64,000 nt of DNA from Paenarthrobacter ilicis (GCF_016907545.1 NZ_JAFBCD010000001.1:3906001-3970000), one strand, 5' to 3'. Shown: positions 24,939 through 33,310, counted from the first letter of the stretch. Notes: generated by a model not told the origin, from the letters alone. Numbers and translations: made by a program.

Positions 24939-24963
24939 CCAAGTTCTGGCATAAGCTCTAGGC

Positions 24964-25443
24964 ATGGGGACAAACTCGGGCGACGTGCTGATCATTCTGC
25001 TTCCTCTGGCGATCCTTGTGGGCCTCATCTGGGCCCTGTCGGCAGCCTTCAAACCCAGGAACACGGGCATTTCCGACGCGGAGAGGTACCAGCAGGAATT
25101 GGCATCCCGATCCGCCGCGCACCAAGCGGCCCAGGTTCAAGAAGCCTTGGCTCTGAGAGCCCGGATCGAGGCGTCCACCAAACCCAGCCAAAACACGGCC
25201 AGCCAAACAGAGCAGGCCGCACAGAGGACTCCGTTTCAAGCGCAGACCGGCACGCCCCGAACATCGGGCTCGGCAGCGCAGCAACAGCCGGCAGTGCTCC
25301 CCAACGGGCAGTTGAACCCCCAATTGGCTTTTGAGTTGCAGAACCTGGTCCGCGGCGGCAAGAAGATTGAGGCCATCAAGCTGCTGCGCCAGGCAACCCA
25401 CTCAGACCTGATGACCGCCAAGAACTATGTAGATCGGCTCTGA
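24964..25443 (+). CDS. Small membrane protein with L7/L12-C-terminal-like segment
   Basis: The 159-residue protein has one N-terminal membrane helix (about residues 8-28), a long polar Gln/Ala/Ser-rich linker, and an approximately 35-residue C-terminal segment KKIEAIKLLRQATHSDL near 131-147 followed by AKNYVDRL. That segment resembles the C-terminal domain of ribosomal protein L7/L12 (the KxxAIKxxRxxTxxxLxEAK-like helix-turn-helix). Similar segments exist in other actinobacterial membrane proteins of unknown function. The next gene, eight bases on, encodes a related protein. Confidence 0.65.
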   Translation: MGTNSGDVLIILLPLAILVGLIWALSAAFKPRNTGISDAERYQQELASRSAAHQAAQVQEALALRARIEASTKPSQNTASQTEQAAQRTPFQAQTGTPRTSGSAAQQQPAVLPNGQLNPQLAFELQNLVRGGKKIEAIKLLRQATHSDLMTAKNYVDRL

Positions 25444-25450
25444 AACAACC

Positions 25451-26026
25451 ATGGATTCAATCCTCATCCCGCTCCTGATCCTTGTTGTGGTCATAGCGGG
25501 TGTCCTTTTGCTGATCCGCTCCTACAGCAAGCGCAGCACCGAAACCAAGGCCGGAGCGGCCGCTGCCAATGCCCCCAAGGATCCAGTGGAGCTTGCCCGC
25601 GAGTCTGCCGCCAAGCTCAACCAGGAGCAGCACCGTCAGATTTACTCGCTCATTGCCCGCGGGCAGGGCATGGCAGCCATCAAGGTGTACTTGCAGGCCA
25701 CGGGGGATGGCCTGCGCGCCTCGCGGGATGCGGTGGGCGCCTTGGCGGCGCACCCGCAACCGTTCACTCCCGAAGCCCCGGCCAAGGACCTGCTGGCTGA
25801 TGACGACGATGAGCCAGAGCGCTTTCCGTACCGCTACCGCGCAATCGTCAGCAAGGGCGAGGTGACGCGGGAAGTCAGCAGCAACATGCTCAATGACGAG
25901 ATCTACGGACGAATCCGGACACTGGCCAAAAGTGGCGACGCCGAGGGAGCAGCCATGGCGCTCACCCGGCACTCAGACATCACCATTAAGCAGGCCCGCG
26001 AGTTCATAGAACTCCTGGACGACTGA
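25451..26026 (+). CDS. Membrane protein with two L7/L12-like segments
   Basis: The 191-residue protein has one N-terminal helix (about residues 4-22) and two copies of a motif like the one in the preceding protein: IARGQGMAAIKVYLQATGDGL (near 68-88) and RTLAKSGDAEGAAMALTRHS (near 155-174). Between them is an acidic linker, DDDDEPERFP. The two genes are eight bases apart, co-oriented and divergent from dnaB, so they look like a duplicated unit. Function unknown; a role in ribosome or cell-envelope contacts is speculation. Confidence 0.62.
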   Translation: MDSILIPLLILVVVIAGVLLLIRSYSKRSTETKAGAAAANAPKDPVELARESAAKLNQEQHRQIYSLIARGQGMAAIKVYLQATGDGLRASRDAVGALAAHPQPFTPEAPAKDLLADDDDEPERFPYRYRAIVSKGEVTREVSSNMLNDEIYGRIRTLAKSGDAEGAAMALTRHSDITIKQAREFIELLDD

Positions 26027-26053
26027 CCGTTTTCCACCGGGGCGGGAAACGGG
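26027..26053. terminator. Weak terminator hairpin between convergent genes
   Basis: Bases 26027-26035 pair with 26044-26052, one mismatch, across a short loop. It lies between the membrane protein gene and the FMN reductase gene. Support is modest. Confidence 0.4.
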
Positions 26054-26055
26054 CC

Positions 26056-26682
26056 TTACCTGCCTGCCGAGATTCCAGCCAGGAGCTGCTCGAACGGCAA
26101 GGATTCCAACGGCTGTACCTTGCGGTTCGGCTGGGGGCCGCTCAGCAACTGCACGAGTTCACCCGCAGCACGGTCCACGCGGACCGAAAGCGGTGAGCCG
26201 CCGTCGTCGTTGCTTCCCCAATCCTGAGGCCCGGCGAAGACGCCCGTTGCCGCAATCCGGGTGCGGAGGTAGGTGAAGAGCGGCCGCATGGCGTAGTCGA
26301 GGACCATCTGGTGGCGGTCGGTGCCGCCCGTAGCGCCGAGCAGCACTGCTTTGCCGTCCAAGGATTTGGGGTCAAGGACATCGATGAAGGACTTGAACAG
26401 CCCGCTGTAGGAAGCGCTGAAGACCGGGCTGACGGCGATGATGGCGTCAGAATGCTCGACGCCGGCAATCACCTCGGCGAGGCGCGGTGCGGCGTAGCCG
26501 GTGACAAAGTTGTTGGCGATATCCACTGCCAGGTCGCGGAGTTCCACCACGTCAATGGTGGCCTCATAGCCTGCCGCACGCAGTTGCCGCTCGGCGGAGG
26601 CAGCCAACTGGTCGGCCAGCAGACGGCTGGACGACGGGACGCCGAGGCCGGCAGACAGAACGGTGATGCGGCGGGATTCCAT
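26056..26682 (-). CDS. NAD(P)H-dependent FMN reductase-like flavoprotein
   Basis: The 208-residue protein has the flavodoxin-like start ITVLSAGLGVPSSSRLLADQ with a phosphate-binding loop, then a strand IIAVSPVFSASYSGLFKSFID and LGATGGTDRHQMVLDYAMRPL. These match the NADPH-dependent FMN reductase family, a CE1759-like branch common in actinobacteria. It would reduce flavin for monooxygenases or oxidise NADPH. I chose the ATG at 26682 (MESRR), with AGGAGA seven bases upstream. No monooxygenase partner is visible nearby. Confidence 0.82.
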   Translation of the reverse strand: MESRRITVLSAGLGVPSSSRLLADQLAASAERQLRAAGYEATIDVVELRDLAVDIANNFVTGYAAPRLAEVIAGVEHSDAIIAVSPVFSASYSGLFKSFIDVLDPKSLDGKAVLLGATGGTDRHQMVLDYAMRPLFTYLRTRIAATGVFAGPQDWGSNDDGGSPLSVRVDRAAGELVQLLSGPQPNRKVQPLESLPFEQLLAGISAGR

Positions 26683-26772
26683 GGCATTCTCCTGTAGTTC
26701 GATAATCCAGTTTACATGCGTATGCATCTAAATCAATGAACCGGATTACCCCCGCGCATATTCCCGGGGTGG

Positions 26773-27738
26773 TCAGCGGCCGCCGAGACCGGTCATGAAG
26801 GACGTCGTTTCGGCGGAGATCCGGGCCTGGGCCGCCTCGCGCGAAACCGTGGCGTCGCCGTCGCCCGGTTGCGGTCCGTAGCTGCCGAAGAACGCGTGGT
26901 TTCCACCCTCCACCGCGGTGAATGTGGCGTCCGCGGGAAGCAGGTCACGGGAAGCCTGGACCTTTTCCGGCGTGCTCAACCCATCCTTCGTTCCGGACAG
27001 GGACAGCACCTGGAGCCCTTGGCGGTCCCGCATCGAGTCCAGGGGGTAGGAGGCGTACAAGAGCAAACCGCGGACGTCACTGTTGGCCAATGCGAAGGAG
27101 CTCGCGCTGACGCCACCCAGGGAGTGGCCGCCCACGGCCCACGTTGTGACCTCAGGATGATCTGCCATGGCGCCGCGTGCCTGATTCCCATCCAGGAGGC
27201 TCAGGCCCAGCGGGATCTTGAGGATCACCACCAGAGTGCCGGACTCCGCCGCAGGCTTGAGGAGATCAGCGTAAGCGAGTGCCTCCACCCTGGCCCCCGG
27301 GTAGAACACCAGCCCCTGCTTTACTGCGCCGTCAGCGGGCTTCAGGGTGATGGCAGTGGCAGAGTCCTGGACCGTTACCGCGGCCGTTGCCGCTCCCGCT
27401 CCCGCTCCTTGATACGCGAACGGGTTCAGCCACGCGAGCGTGGCCACGAGGCCCAGAACGGCAAGCCGCCCCACCCAGGCAACCGCGGCGCGCAGACGCG
27501 TTCGACGACGACGCTCACCACGGAGGCGCCACAGCAGAATGCCCCACGCCAGACCCGCAAGGAGTGCGACTCCCAGCAGGATGGGCAGAAGGGGATGCCC
27601 ACGCAGCACGGCCGGGCTCCCCAGGAGCATGACGGCCGGGACCAGAACCAGGGCCGCGGCGCAAAGCCAGGAGAACCAGTAGAGAACCGGGGGGTGCTTG
27701 GGTTCAGTGCCATGCGCCGGAGTCGCGGGGAGAGTCAT
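26773..27738 (-). CDS. Membrane-anchored alpha/beta hydrolase
   Basis: The 321-residue protein begins with a Pro-rich leader and three hydrophobic segments (residues about 21-110), then an alpha/beta hydrolase domain. It has the nucleophile elbow GGHSLGGVSAS near residue 196, an aspartate-bearing strand VLSLSGTKDGLS, and the histidine segment GGNHAFFGSYG, a full catalytic triad. This resembles the Abhydrolase_5 group of actinobacterial esterase-like proteins. Substrate is unknown. It starts 59 bases before a small secreted protein gene of opposite orientation. Confidence 0.78.
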   Translation of the reverse strand: MTLPATPAHGTEPKHPPVLYWFSWLCAAALVLVPAVMLLGSPAVLRGHPLLPILLGVALLAGLAWGILLWRLRGERRRRTRLRAAVAWVGRLAVLGLVATLAWLNPFAYQGAGAGAATAAVTVQDSATAITLKPADGAVKQGLVFYPGARVEALAYADLLKPAAESGTLVVILKIPLGLSLLDGNQARGAMADHPEVTTWAVGGHSLGGVSASSFALANSDVRGLLLYASYPLDSMRDRQGLQVLSLSGTKDGLSTPEKVQASRDLLPADATFTAVEGGNHAFFGSYGPQPGDGDATVSREAAQARISAETTSFMTGLGGR

Positions 27739-27864
27739 GGATCAATAATAGTTCCATGATGGAGATAATTTCCATGCCGGGGTTTTCTGTCGCACTGGGC
27801 CTCCATAGCCGTAGGGGGAGATGCATCGATTGACCTGCTCCAGCGAGGCAATTAGTCTAGCGAA

Positions 27865-28107
27865 ATGAATAACCTAAAGAAGACTTTGGCGTCCGCTGCA
27901 GTAGCTACTTCGATCCTGGTGGGCGGGGGGATTGCTCTGGCGGCTCCGGCCCAGGCCGCCAGCACCCACGTTTATTGGTTCGGAACGAAGCCGGCTTGCG
28001 ATGCTGCCCTTAACAAAGCCCGTCCGGGGTTTGGTTCTTTCGTACGGCTGGTTCAAGGGTGTGTTCATAACGGTAACGGCTATGCCTATACCGTCGTCTG
28101 GCGCTAA
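27865..28107 (+). CDS. Small secreted cysteine-containing protein
   Basis: The 80-residue protein has a clear signal peptide (residues 1-31, MNNLKKTLASAAVATSILVG and cleavage near AQA), leaving a mature peptide of about 49 residues with two cysteines (in KPACDA and QGCVHN) likely to form a disulfide. It is aromatic- and glycine-rich toward the end (NGNGYAYTVVWR). I do not recognise a family; secreted small proteins of this kind occur in Arthrobacter. It opens the accessory stretch 27.8-34.6 kb. Confidence 0.6.
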   Translation: MNNLKKTLASAAVATSILVGGGIALAAPAQAASTHVYWFGTKPACDAALNKARPGFGSFVRLVQGCVHNGNGYAYTVVWR

Positions 28108-28315
28108 GAAGCCTGCGAGCATGTCCATTGTGGGTATGGCCAGCTTGAAAGGCGGAAACCTCGGTAGTCCGGGGCCGTGTCGAGCGAAGCCCTTCTGACC
28201 AGCTCGCCCGAGGCAAAGATTCTTTGTGGGCTGTAACTATTCGTCCCTTCGTGGAAACAACATGTATGAGCAGGCCGATCTGCTCAGTCACTCCATGGGG
28301 GAAGGACCCAGACCA

Positions 28316-29272
28316 ATGAAGTATCACCGATCCGGCTACGCCAAGACCGCGACTCTCGCATCGCTTGCGTTGGCACTGACACTCTCAGCCTGCACACCCC
28401 CAACGCCGCCGGCCAGTTCTTCCATCACCCAAGCAGCAGAAGCCAGGACCCAGCCCCCAGCCAAGGTGGCCGAGCCGACGCGGGTACTGCCAACGCTTGA
28501 GTCCAGTTCCGCCGAGGAAACAGGTGCTCCCATCCAGCCGGCGGTACCTTCGCCCGCCCATGAGGGCACGTATCCACGGCAGGATGCGGGCACGATGCCA
28601 GCAGTGGCGACCGTACCGGTCGCCGTTCCGCAGACAACTGCCACCGCGGCCCTTCCGCACACCACGCCACTCGCGCCGGAAGTTGTTCCGGTTTCCCCGG
28701 TGCTTCCTTCCACACCTCACACCTCACTTGGTGATCCGGTGACTGGCACGTACACCTTCCCTGACGGGCACATTTCGTTTGATCTACCGGCGGGCTGGAG
28801 CGCACAGATCGAGCAGGACGACTACAACGAAAATGCCGATAATCCCGGTGGCAGGGAGAACTCGTTGGCCGCCAATATCTTTGACGAAACCGGTGTCAAA
28901 GTTGCTCACATCACCAGCGGGGGTACTGGTGGGCTTGTAAGTGGGCCGGTCAACCGCACCATCCTCGACTCCCAGAAACTCAGCGCTTTCGACAGCCGTG
29001 ATGGGGCCTCACACTTCGCGTTCGTGAGGGATGACTATCCCTTCCCTGAGTTTCCCGTCCGCTACTACATGGGGGTTGTGGCTGATTACTTCATGACAGA
29101 AGGTCCCGACAGCACCTCCGTGAACAGCTTCATGATCATGCCGAATGGGCTGGCTACCGCTGTAGCCCAGATCGACGCGTCCATGACGCCTGAAACCGCC
29201 GCGGCGTGGATGAAAACCGATCAATACGTCAAGCTTCGGGCACTTCTGACGAGTCTTCGCTACGCTGCCTGA
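28316..29272 (+). CDS. Lipoprotein with Pro/Thr-rich linker
   Basis: The 318-residue lipoprotein starts with a signal and lipobox (LALTLSACTPP), followed by a long Pro/Thr/Ala-rich linker to about residue 145. A folded C-terminal domain of about 170 residues then follows, with YTFPDGHISFDLPAGWSAQ, FVRDDYPFPEFPVRYYMGV and SRDGASHFAF. I chose the ATG at 28316 because AAGGACC precedes it; the frame is open further upstream. Extracellular location is clear, function is not. It precedes an ECF sigma factor operon on the same strand. Confidence 0.6.
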   Translation: MKYHRSGYAKTATLASLALALTLSACTPPTPPASSSITQAAEARTQPPAKVAEPTRVLPTLESSSAEETGAPIQPAVPSPAHEGTYPRQDAGTMPAVATVPVAVPQTTATAALPHTTPLAPEVVPVSPVLPSTPHTSLGDPVTGTYTFPDGHISFDLPAGWSAQIEQDDYNENADNPGGRENSLAANIFDETGVKVAHITSGGTGGLVSGPVNRTILDSQKLSAFDSRDGASHFAFVRDDYPFPEFPVRYYMGVVADYFMTEGPDSTSVNSFMIMPNGLATAVAQIDASMTPETAAAWMKTDQYVKLRALLTSLRYAA

Positions 29273-29284
29273 CACCTGGAACAC

Positions 29285-29331
29285 AGATACCCGGCACGCT
29301 CATTGGGGGAGTTTGCCGGGTATCTCTGTCT
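29285..29331 (+). terminator. Intrinsic terminator
   Basis: A perfect 12-bp stem (29285-29296 with 29314-29325) is followed by a short pyrimidine run (ctgtctt). It separates the lipoprotein gene from the sigma factor gene. Confidence 0.75.
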
Positions 29332-29452
29332 TCCCGGAGGCAACCGGAACAGAAACCGAAACTTTTTCTCCGGTTGTGTAAGAAACGCCGATTCCCGGGA
29401 CACTAAGTGGTTGACACATCACATCGCACCAGCCCGGGGGAACAGAACAAAG

Positions 29453-29959
29453 ATGTTGGCTACCAGAGAGCAGGAACTGACTGCTCTTCACGCTGAACAC
29501 TTCAGCCGCATCTACCAGTACATCGCGTACCGGATCAACGATCGCGAACGGGCCGAGGAACTCGCCAATGACGTTTTCCGGATCGTGTGGGAGAAACAAC
29601 CGCCCGAGCCACCCGGCGTCGGATGGCTGATAGCTACAGCCAGGAATGTGATTGGCAATGAGTACAAAGGCCGGAGCCGCCGCGATCAGCTCCTGCAACG
29701 TCTGTCGGAAGAAGCCCGACTCCAGGCCGCCGCCACCAGCGACGATGAACAGCAAGCCAGCGTGGCGGAAATCCTGTCCAAACTCAAGGACCGCGACCGG
29801 GAAATCCTGATGCTCTCCTACTGGGATGACCTCACCACCGCGGAACTGGCGGAAAGCCTTGGATGTACGCCATCCGCTGCCGCGGTCAGGCTCCACCGGG
29901 CCCGTAAAGCCTTTGCGAAAGCCGCACCACAACACCTCATGACAGAACGGGAAGTCTAA
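29453..29959 (+). CDS. ECF-type RNA polymerase sigma factor
   Basis: The 168-residue protein has a sigma-70 region 2 (HAEHFSRIYQYIAYRINDRERAEELANDVF, residues 12-41, with the acidic-aromatic helix) and a region 4 HTH (LKDRDREILMLSYWDDLT then TAELAESLGCTPSAAAVRLHRA). It lacks a region 3, as expected of an ECF factor. The next gene, two bases on, encodes a transmembrane partner. I chose ATG 29453; an upstream frame overlaps the preceding terminator. It probably controls an envelope-related set; the adjacent lipoprotein genes are candidate targets. Confidence 0.88.
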   Translation: MLATREQELTALHAEHFSRIYQYIAYRINDRERAEELANDVFRIVWEKQPPEPPGVGWLIATARNVIGNEYKGRSRRDQLLQRLSEEARLQAAATSDDEQQASVAEILSKLKDRDREILMLSYWDDLTTAELAESLGCTPSAAAVRLHRARKAFAKAAPQHLMTEREV

Positions 29960-29961
29960 CC

Positions 29962-30840
29962 ATGGACCGCATCGAACAACTCATGAAAAACGCCAAACCC
30001 CAAGTCCCCGAACCCCGCACCACCCCCGGTGTCCTGCCGGGCCGGTCCCATGTCTTCTCCGACGATCCCAACGTCATTTCCATGGCTGAGCGCAAATCCA
30101 GGCGGACCGGTTGGACGGCAACGGCGGGCGTTGTCGTGGCCGCCGCAGCAGTAGTCGGCGCAATCGTTGTCGCAGATAACCTGGCCCCACAATCGGCCCC
30201 GGCACCAGCCACTACCGACACCCCCACTGTCACGGCCACCCCCACTCCAACGCCCACCTCCTCGCCCACGGTTACTCCGTCCGCGACGGCCAGCCCCACA
30301 CCAACAACCACGCCCACCGAAACCCCGGTGTGGAGTGCTCCGCCCACCCCAACCACGGCCAGCACCCCACCGGCGCCAACCACGGCACCGCAAACCAACG
30401 CGCCCGCCGGCCCAGCTGCTGGCGCATGCACCCCAGCCAACATCGATATCCGGCGGAACGACCAAGTCCGGGCGATCAAGCCCATCCCGGTCAATGAACA
30501 GCAGTACTACACCGTCCTAGGCTGCGCCGAAGGCTGGCTCGCTTATGCCATCTCAGATGAGGGCATCAGAGCCATCGGTCTCGACGGCGGCAACGCTTGG
30601 TACAACATAGCCACGCTCCAGGCCAACGGCCGGTATCTGACTGACTTCGGTCAAGTGTGGACCAGCGTTCACAACTGGGAGTTCCAAGGCTTCGCGGTCA
30701 AGAACGATCCAGACAAGAGGTTCGCCACAGCGCAAGAAGCCATGGACAACGAATTCGCCACTAACGGCATCCCCGTCCGCCTAAGGACCCAGCTTGTCGG
30801 CCCCGGTCCCGCGACCCCATCGGGAACCGGCACACCATGA
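29962..30840 (+). CDS. Transmembrane Thr/Pro-rich protein, candidate anti-sigma partner
   Basis: The 292-residue protein has a short cytoplasmic N-terminus (residues 1-48), one membrane helix (about 49-70), then a Thr/Pro/Ala-rich extracellular linker to about residue 155 and a C-terminal globular domain with one cysteine pair (GACTPAN, LGCAEG). Its start lies two bases beyond the ECF sigma stop, the usual arrangement for an anti-sigma factor. A zinc-binding HxxxCxxC motif is absent from the N-terminus, so anti-sigma action is inferred from position only. Confidence 0.6.
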   Translation: MDRIEQLMKNAKPQVPEPRTTPGVLPGRSHVFSDDPNVISMAERKSRRTGWTATAGVVVAAAAVVGAIVVADNLAPQSAPAPATTDTPTVTATPTPTPTSSPTVTPSATASPTPTTTPTETPVWSAPPTPTTASTPPAPTTAPQTNAPAGPAAGACTPANIDIRRNDQVRAIKPIPVNEQQYYTVLGCAEGWLAYAISDEGIRAIGLDGGNAWYNIATLQANGRYLTDFGQVWTSVHNWEFQGFAVKNDPDKRFATAQEAMDNEFATNGIPVRLRTQLVGPGPATPSGTGTP

Positions 30841-30896
30841 CCACCCTCGACCTGGAATCCGTTAACGCCAACTCTTTGGTGATCGGTGCTGTGTAA
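30837..30896 (+). CDS. Nineteen-codon frame, possible gene remnant
   Basis: An ATG overlaps the preceding TGA (ATGA) and opens 19 codons (MTTLDLESVNANSLVIGAV) to TAA at 30894-30896. It could be a small coupled peptide or the 5' end of a truncated gene. No ribosome-binding site or known homologue is apparent to me. Confidence 0.28.
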   Translation: MTTLDLESVNANSLVIGAV

Positions 30897-30969
30897 CGGA
30901 GGCCGTCAGTCGAATCTGACGAAGGCTCTGACCGTTCCTCCTTGGAATTCTTCTTGGAGGCAGCAAATC

Positions 30970-30994
30970 GAAGCACCATAGGTGCGGGTGCTTC
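30970..30994 (+). terminator. Weak hairpin downstream of the sigma factor operon
   Basis: A perfect 8-bp stem (30970-30977 with 30987-30994) lies in the 190-base gap before the lipoprotein gene at 31090. There is no T-tract, so it may be a structured leader. Confidence 0.3.
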
Positions 30995-31089
30995 CTTGGT
31001 GGGGTGTTGTGCCCATCGCGTATGTCATGCGCACAACCTAGGGTTGGGGTTCGGGGGAAGTCAGGATTCCATATTGGGGGAGAGCATTC

Positions 31090-31794
31090 ATGCGTAGGAC
31101 GGGAGTGGGTTCATGGGGCCGGGGCTTCGGCTCTTTCGTGAGCGTTGTTGTTTTGACGGCCATCACCGCGACAGGGCTCACGGGGTGTCAGCTTGGCAGG
31201 TTCCAGAAAAGACCCGCTCCTGCGTATCCAGAAGTTCAATGGCGCGACCACCCACCCACAAATGAGCTTGAAAGCAACCTCTGGGTCGCGGCTGCGCGGA
31301 GGTCTTTGGAGGCCCAGGCTGTCGCGCGGAATGTCACAGACTTCTCCATCCCTGAGCTGGTTCGCACTACCGGCAGAGATCTACGCAGCCGGACGTACAA
31401 AAGTACTCTTGAGTTTGTTCGGCAGAACAAGCATGTCGAGATTTATCCGGGGCCGCGGCCGTTCCTCCCGCTCAAAGTCGAAAGCAATTTCCGTGGTGAC
31501 GAAAACCGCGCCGAGGTTTTTGGTTGTCTTGCTTCAGAGTGGGGGTCCAGAGAAGGAACCGTTCCAGCAGCCTCACACGCCTACGGGACATCGTTCCGCA
31601 TGGAGCGCCTCTCCGATGGTCAGATGCGGATCACAGCCACGGTGGGCCAACCAAACCTAAATGATGACTGTGCCACGTCGGACGTGCCCGTGGCGTTGTT
31701 CAACCCAGCACCTGAACCTTCAGATGTCACAGACTCCCAATACATCGAAGGCGCTGGTCGGGCAGACATCGACCCGCACGAAAAGAACTCTTGA
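31090..31794 (+). CDS. Lipoprotein, first of a duplicated pair
   Basis: The 234-residue lipoprotein starts with a signal ending in lipobox LTGCQLG and has a mature domain. Segments ARRSLEAQAVARNVTDFSIP, YPGPRPFLPLKVE and LFNPAPEPSDV recur in altered form in the protein encoded at 32374-33093. Three cysteines follow the lipid anchor. It is membrane-anchored on the outside. Function unknown. The GGGGGAG just upstream supports the ATG. Confidence 0.55.
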   Translation: MRRTGVGSWGRGFGSFVSVVVLTAITATGLTGCQLGRFQKRPAPAYPEVQWRDHPPTNELESNLWVAAARRSLEAQAVARNVTDFSIPELVRTTGRDLRSRTYKSTLEFVRQNKHVEIYPGPRPFLPLKVESNFRGDENRAEVFGCLASEWGSREGTVPAASHAYGTSFRMERLSDGQMRITATVGQPNLNDDCATSDVPVALFNPAPEPSDVTDSQYIEGAGRADIDPHEKNS

Positions 31795-31876
31795 CAGCGC
31801 TATGAGTGAATCTGGCTTTAAAGCGGCGGGAACCGCGCGGAAGATCGATGGGCATCCATTCCGAGGTAAGGCTCAG

Positions 31877-32377
31877 ATGGCCACCCTCAAGCATCCCAAA
31901 GCCGTGATTGCGGTGGTGTTGCTATTGGCAACGCTATTGTCCGGATGCTCGTTTGGACCCAATGATTCAAAAGCTCATCGAACCACGACGGCAGCCGGAG
32001 CGGACCTGAATCGTATTCCAGGGGTCAAAGTCCGCATGGGCCGTGCATACGACGGGTTCACGCCATACCTGTCATTAAATGTGGAGCTCGGCGAGGAGTT
32101 TGTTGGAGGTGAAGACGCGCTTTTGGACTCCCTTTTAGCTCACGTGTGGTCCCAGGACGAGGTCTCGCCCAAGGACTACGTCACCCTCAGGGTTACCGGC
32201 CCAGGTCGGACCCCGGCGCTGACAGCGACAGCTCTTTCCAAGATCAATATCAATGCTTTCGAGTACACCAAGACGTCACTAAGCCTTAAAGGATCCGACC
32301 TTCATGCCCGCTACGGCGAGTGGCCCGGACCGGTACCGTCCCGCTCCCCCTCCGTGCAAAATAGCGAAGTTCCATGA
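31877..32377 (+). CDS. Lipoprotein between two paralogous lipoproteins
   Basis: The 166-residue protein starts at an ATG with AAGG six bases upstream; longer forms are open but lack a ribosome-binding site. The signal is short and ends in lipobox LLSGCSFG. The mature domain (LNRIPGVKVRMGRAYDGF, LTATALSKININAFEYTKTS) is not one I recognise. Its end overlaps the start of the next lipoprotein by four bases (ATGA), so the two are co-translated. Confidence 0.52.
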   Translation: MATLKHPKAVIAVVLLLATLLSGCSFGPNDSKAHRTTTAAGADLNRIPGVKVRMGRAYDGFTPYLSLNVELGEEFVGGEDALLDSLLAHVWSQDEVSPKDYVTLRVTGPGRTPALTATALSKININAFEYTKTSLSLKGSDLHARYGEWPGPVPSRSPSVQNSEVP

Positions 32378-33093
32378 GGCCGAAAACGATGCCGCAGACA
32401 ACAAATGAAACCCTGCTTTCGCCGATCCCCCGCAGCATAAACTCCGGTGGGCTGGGGTCACTATTATTAGCCGCAGGGATTGGCTTAGCTCTCATGACGG
32501 GACTGATCACGGGGTGCACCCCGCAGGATGAGCCTGCGCCCCCGTTTCCCCGCGTCAACTGGCCGGAGGGAAAGCCATCAGGGGGTTTGGAGTTGGATTC
32601 TCATGTTCAGGCAGCCCGAGCCGCCCTTGAGGTCATAGCTGTGGCGAGGAATCGAAATGACTTTCGCATGCCTGAACTTGTTGCAACAGCCACTTACGAG
32701 GAGCGTTCCTTCCTTTCCAACCAGGCACGCAATGATTTCAAGGCAAATGATCGAACGGATCTCCTTCCGGGCCCCCAACCTTTTAGTCCCACTTCCGTTG
32801 AACCCGGAGGAAAAGACCGGACGTTGGTGCGCGGCTGCACCACGCTGAATTGGGAAACCGACACAGGTTCCCTTCCTCAGGAACCAGGCCCGTCCGTCGG
32901 GATCATCCTTGTCATCAGCGGTAGTGAGACCAGCGGACTCAGACTGAACAACGTCATCTCCGCACCCCAGGCCGACTGCAGCGCAGCAACCTACTCGCTG
33001 GGACTGTTCGATCCCGCCCCAGCACCCTCAGCCGTAAAAAACCCGGAAGACATCGCCAAGGCCCTCACCGACGAACAACACGACCGTCCCTAA
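32374..33093 (+). CDS. Lipoprotein, second of a duplicated pair
   Basis: The 239-residue protein has a signal with lipobox LITGCTPQ and repeats the fold features of the protein at 31090-31794: ARAALEVIAVARNRNDFRMP, LPGPQPFSPTSVE and LFDPAPAPSAV, plus the R..V.GC and W...G..P spacing. The pair diverges widely outside these positions, which suggests an old tandem duplication. Function unknown. Its 3' end overlaps the convergent small membrane protein gene by 29 bases. Confidence 0.55.
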   Translation: MRPKTMPQTTNETLLSPIPRSINSGGLGSLLLAAGIGLALMTGLITGCTPQDEPAPPFPRVNWPEGKPSGGLELDSHVQAARAALEVIAVARNRNDFRMPELVATATYEERSFLSNQARNDFKANDRTDLLPGPQPFSPTSVEPGGKDRTLVRGCTTLNWETDTGSLPQEPGPSVGIILVISGSETSGLRLNNVISAPQADCSAATYSLGLFDPAPAPSAVKNPEDIAKALTDEQHDRP

Positions 33094-33310
33094 CCTCGCG
33101 CGAGGAACAGCCAGCCGTAGGCCAGGTGGTCCCGGGGAGGCGTTCCTGCGTCCTTTTCTCGCGGCGATCGATCACGATCTCATTGATCGTAAAGGGAACC
33201 AGGGCGATCAAGGGCAGCATGATGCTTTGCCAGAAAGGCCAGAGGGAGAGGACGAGCGGGATGAAGGAAACGACGAATAAAACACTGTGCACGTATCGGT
33301 ACCACTTCAC
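33065..33310 (-). CDS. Small two-helix membrane protein
   Basis: The 81-residue protein starts at GTG 33310, preceded by a strong GGAAAGGAGGG. Two hydrophobic segments (VHSVLFVVSFIPLVLSL and SIMLPLIALVPFTINEIVI) form a helical hairpin, followed by a charged basic tail. Function unknown. It is convergent with the upstream lipoprotein gene. Confidence 0.5.
   Translation of the reverse strand: MKWYRYVHSVLFVVSFIPLVLSLWPFWQSIMLPLIALVPFTINEIVIDRREKRTQERLPGTTWPTAGCSSREVRDGRVVRR

Larger units (their letters stand above)
24384..24963. promoter_or_regulatory. Intergenic region rich in DnaA boxes
   Basis: This 580-base gap between dnaB and the next divergent gene has no convincing gene. Three exact DnaA boxes occur: TTATCCACA at 24513-24521, and reverse-strand TGTGGATAA at 24642-24650 and 24930-24938. 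One-mismatch (TCATCCACA, 24790-24798) and two-mismatch forms lie at 24502-24510, 24654-24662, 24697-24705 and 24761-24769. A perfect palindrome GTGCACAG-A-CTGTGCAC lies at 24675-24691. Two AT-richer tracts occur near 24700-24730 and 24764-24782. No dnaA or dnaN is nearby. Confidence 0.75.

Noticed and set aside
24384..24963. Treating the DnaA-box region as the chromosomal origin
   Set aside because: No dnaA, dnaN or rpmH nearby, and box number alone does not define an origin. Kept as a regulatory or titration site.
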